Shown: piece by piece, positions 63,358 to 64,000 of the stretch
Numbering within the stretch: the stretch's first letter is position 1
How the letters are laid out: each line of letters begins with the position of its first letter
Program-made: the position numbers and the translations under genes
Notes under the pieces: model-generated
The model's input: only the letters and a program-made list of their open reading frames with translations
What the model was told of the DNA's origin: nothing
Databases searched by the model: none
Origin: Cymbomonas tetramitiformis
Taxonomy: Eukaryota; Chlorophyta; Pyramimonadophyceae; Pyramimonadales; Pyramimonadaceae
Assembly (NCBI GenBank): GCA_001247695.2
Contig: LGRX02035494.1
Coordinates: 1-64,000, forward strand
Direction of reading: 5' to 3'
DNA length: 64,000 bases

Positions 63358-63736
63358 TATTAGAATATGTAATATTTTGACATTTCCGAAAATGCAACTA
63401 TTTGCTTACATGGGAGAGATCCAGCAGATTTATGGCCCATTTTAGGGTGTTTGGAGGGTCACGTACTAAAATTCTTCTCATCGGGCGAAAGTGAGCAGCA
63501 AAGGAGATATTTTCAAAAGCTATTGTGCTGGAAAAGTTGTTCGGGAGTGAAACCAACCAGGGGTGATGCTCCCTCAGGCTTCATGTGACCCAACATGGGC
63601 ATTCAGCGGGTAAATTTGCCCTGAACAGGCTATTCCAGCACGATTCTCGGCAGCTAAGAAGACCGGTTAACTGTATTATTTCGCGGGAAACATTAAAATA
63701 CGTCAGAGGCAAAATATCCCGCGGCAGGTGTTCCTA

Positions 63737-64000
63737 CAGGTGTGCTGCACATGGATATATCGGGGCGTCCAAGGTTCAGGGTTTTAGGGTATATGTAGGA
63801 GGAGTCGTAACCGGAGGTCGTTTGCACACACCTGCGTTCGTGACATAGAACCACAACCCGCACCTTAGACTACCTACACCAGTATGGCCAATATTGGAAT
63901 ATTGCAGTATTGGATATGGCCTTTCGATACTTTTACGTTTCGCGACTGCCAGTTACAACAAGCCCAATGGGTTCCTGAAGACCCTTTAATTCTCCGCTTG
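63737..64000 (+). repeat. Right arm of the head-to-head inverted repeat (plus copy, cut by window end)
   Basis: Plus-strand copy of the unit start described at 61651-61919. It continues beyond the window, so a second multi-ORF unit probably follows to the right. Confidence 0.9.
63884..64000 (+). CDS. Partial small ORF, homologue of the 61578-61760 ORF
   Basis: Starts MANIGILQYWIWPFDTFTFR and is open for 39 codons to the window edge. It differs from the minus copy at residues 2, 3 and about 35, and the ATG is displaced by a small upstream indel. Conservation of both ATG and frame supports coding. Confidence 0.5.
   Translation, partial: MANIGILQYWIWPFDTFTFRDCQLQQAQWVPEDPLILRL

Overview
This is eukaryotic nuclear DNA. 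It has long LTR retrotransposons, genes split by GT-AG introns (plus at least one probable GC-AG intron), an interstitial TTAGGG tract, and many minisatellites inside introns. A CEP95-like centrosomal/ciliary gene, an ankyrin-repeat gene, CAG|G acceptors and GC-rich host DNA suggest a repeat-rich, flagellate-bearing alga. A green alga of prasinophyte type is my best guess, but the sequence does not prove it.

Layout. 1-14691: a large Ty3/gypsy-type element on the plus strand, its 5' LTR outside the window. It has three long overlapping ORFs: gag-protease (689-4240), an unrecognised ORF (4204-6501) and a very long pol (6501-13682). Pol carries reverse transcriptase, RNase H, a C5-cytosine methyltransferase-like module, integrase, a PHD finger and a second, different methyltransferase-like module. 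A polypurine tract and a 750 bp TG..CA LTR follow, directly abutted by the first 222 bp of another LTR copy. 14692-15540: 3' fragment of a second LTR family. 15902-29275: a CEP95-like gene on the plus strand with many small exons and minisatellite-filled introns. 31045-31670: a GC-rich foldback element. 32712-38096: an ankyrin-repeat gene on the minus strand, again with minisatellites in its introns. 38613-42453: two nested non-autonomous copia-like LTR elements in opposite orientation, sharing a roughly 100-residue ORF. 43316-52872: a decayed Ty3/gypsy element, broken by stops, by a small insertion in gag and by a 3.7 kb block of TIR elements in the reverse transcriptase, and carrying an intron-like 77 bp segment in the integrase. 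54812-61920: a minus-strand series of ORFs (four small ORFs, a gag-like zinc-knuckle ORF and a four-exon coiled-coil gene). The head of this unit is duplicated in opposite orientation at 63737-64000, so it looks like a repeated, possibly mobile, multi-gene unit of unknown type.

The most interesting items are the gypsy element combining two methyltransferase-like modules with a PHD reader (its cytosine methyltransferase core broken by two compensating frameshifts), and the head-to-head repeated multi-ORF unit at 54.8-64 kb. All functional statements come from reading motifs by eye; no database search was possible.
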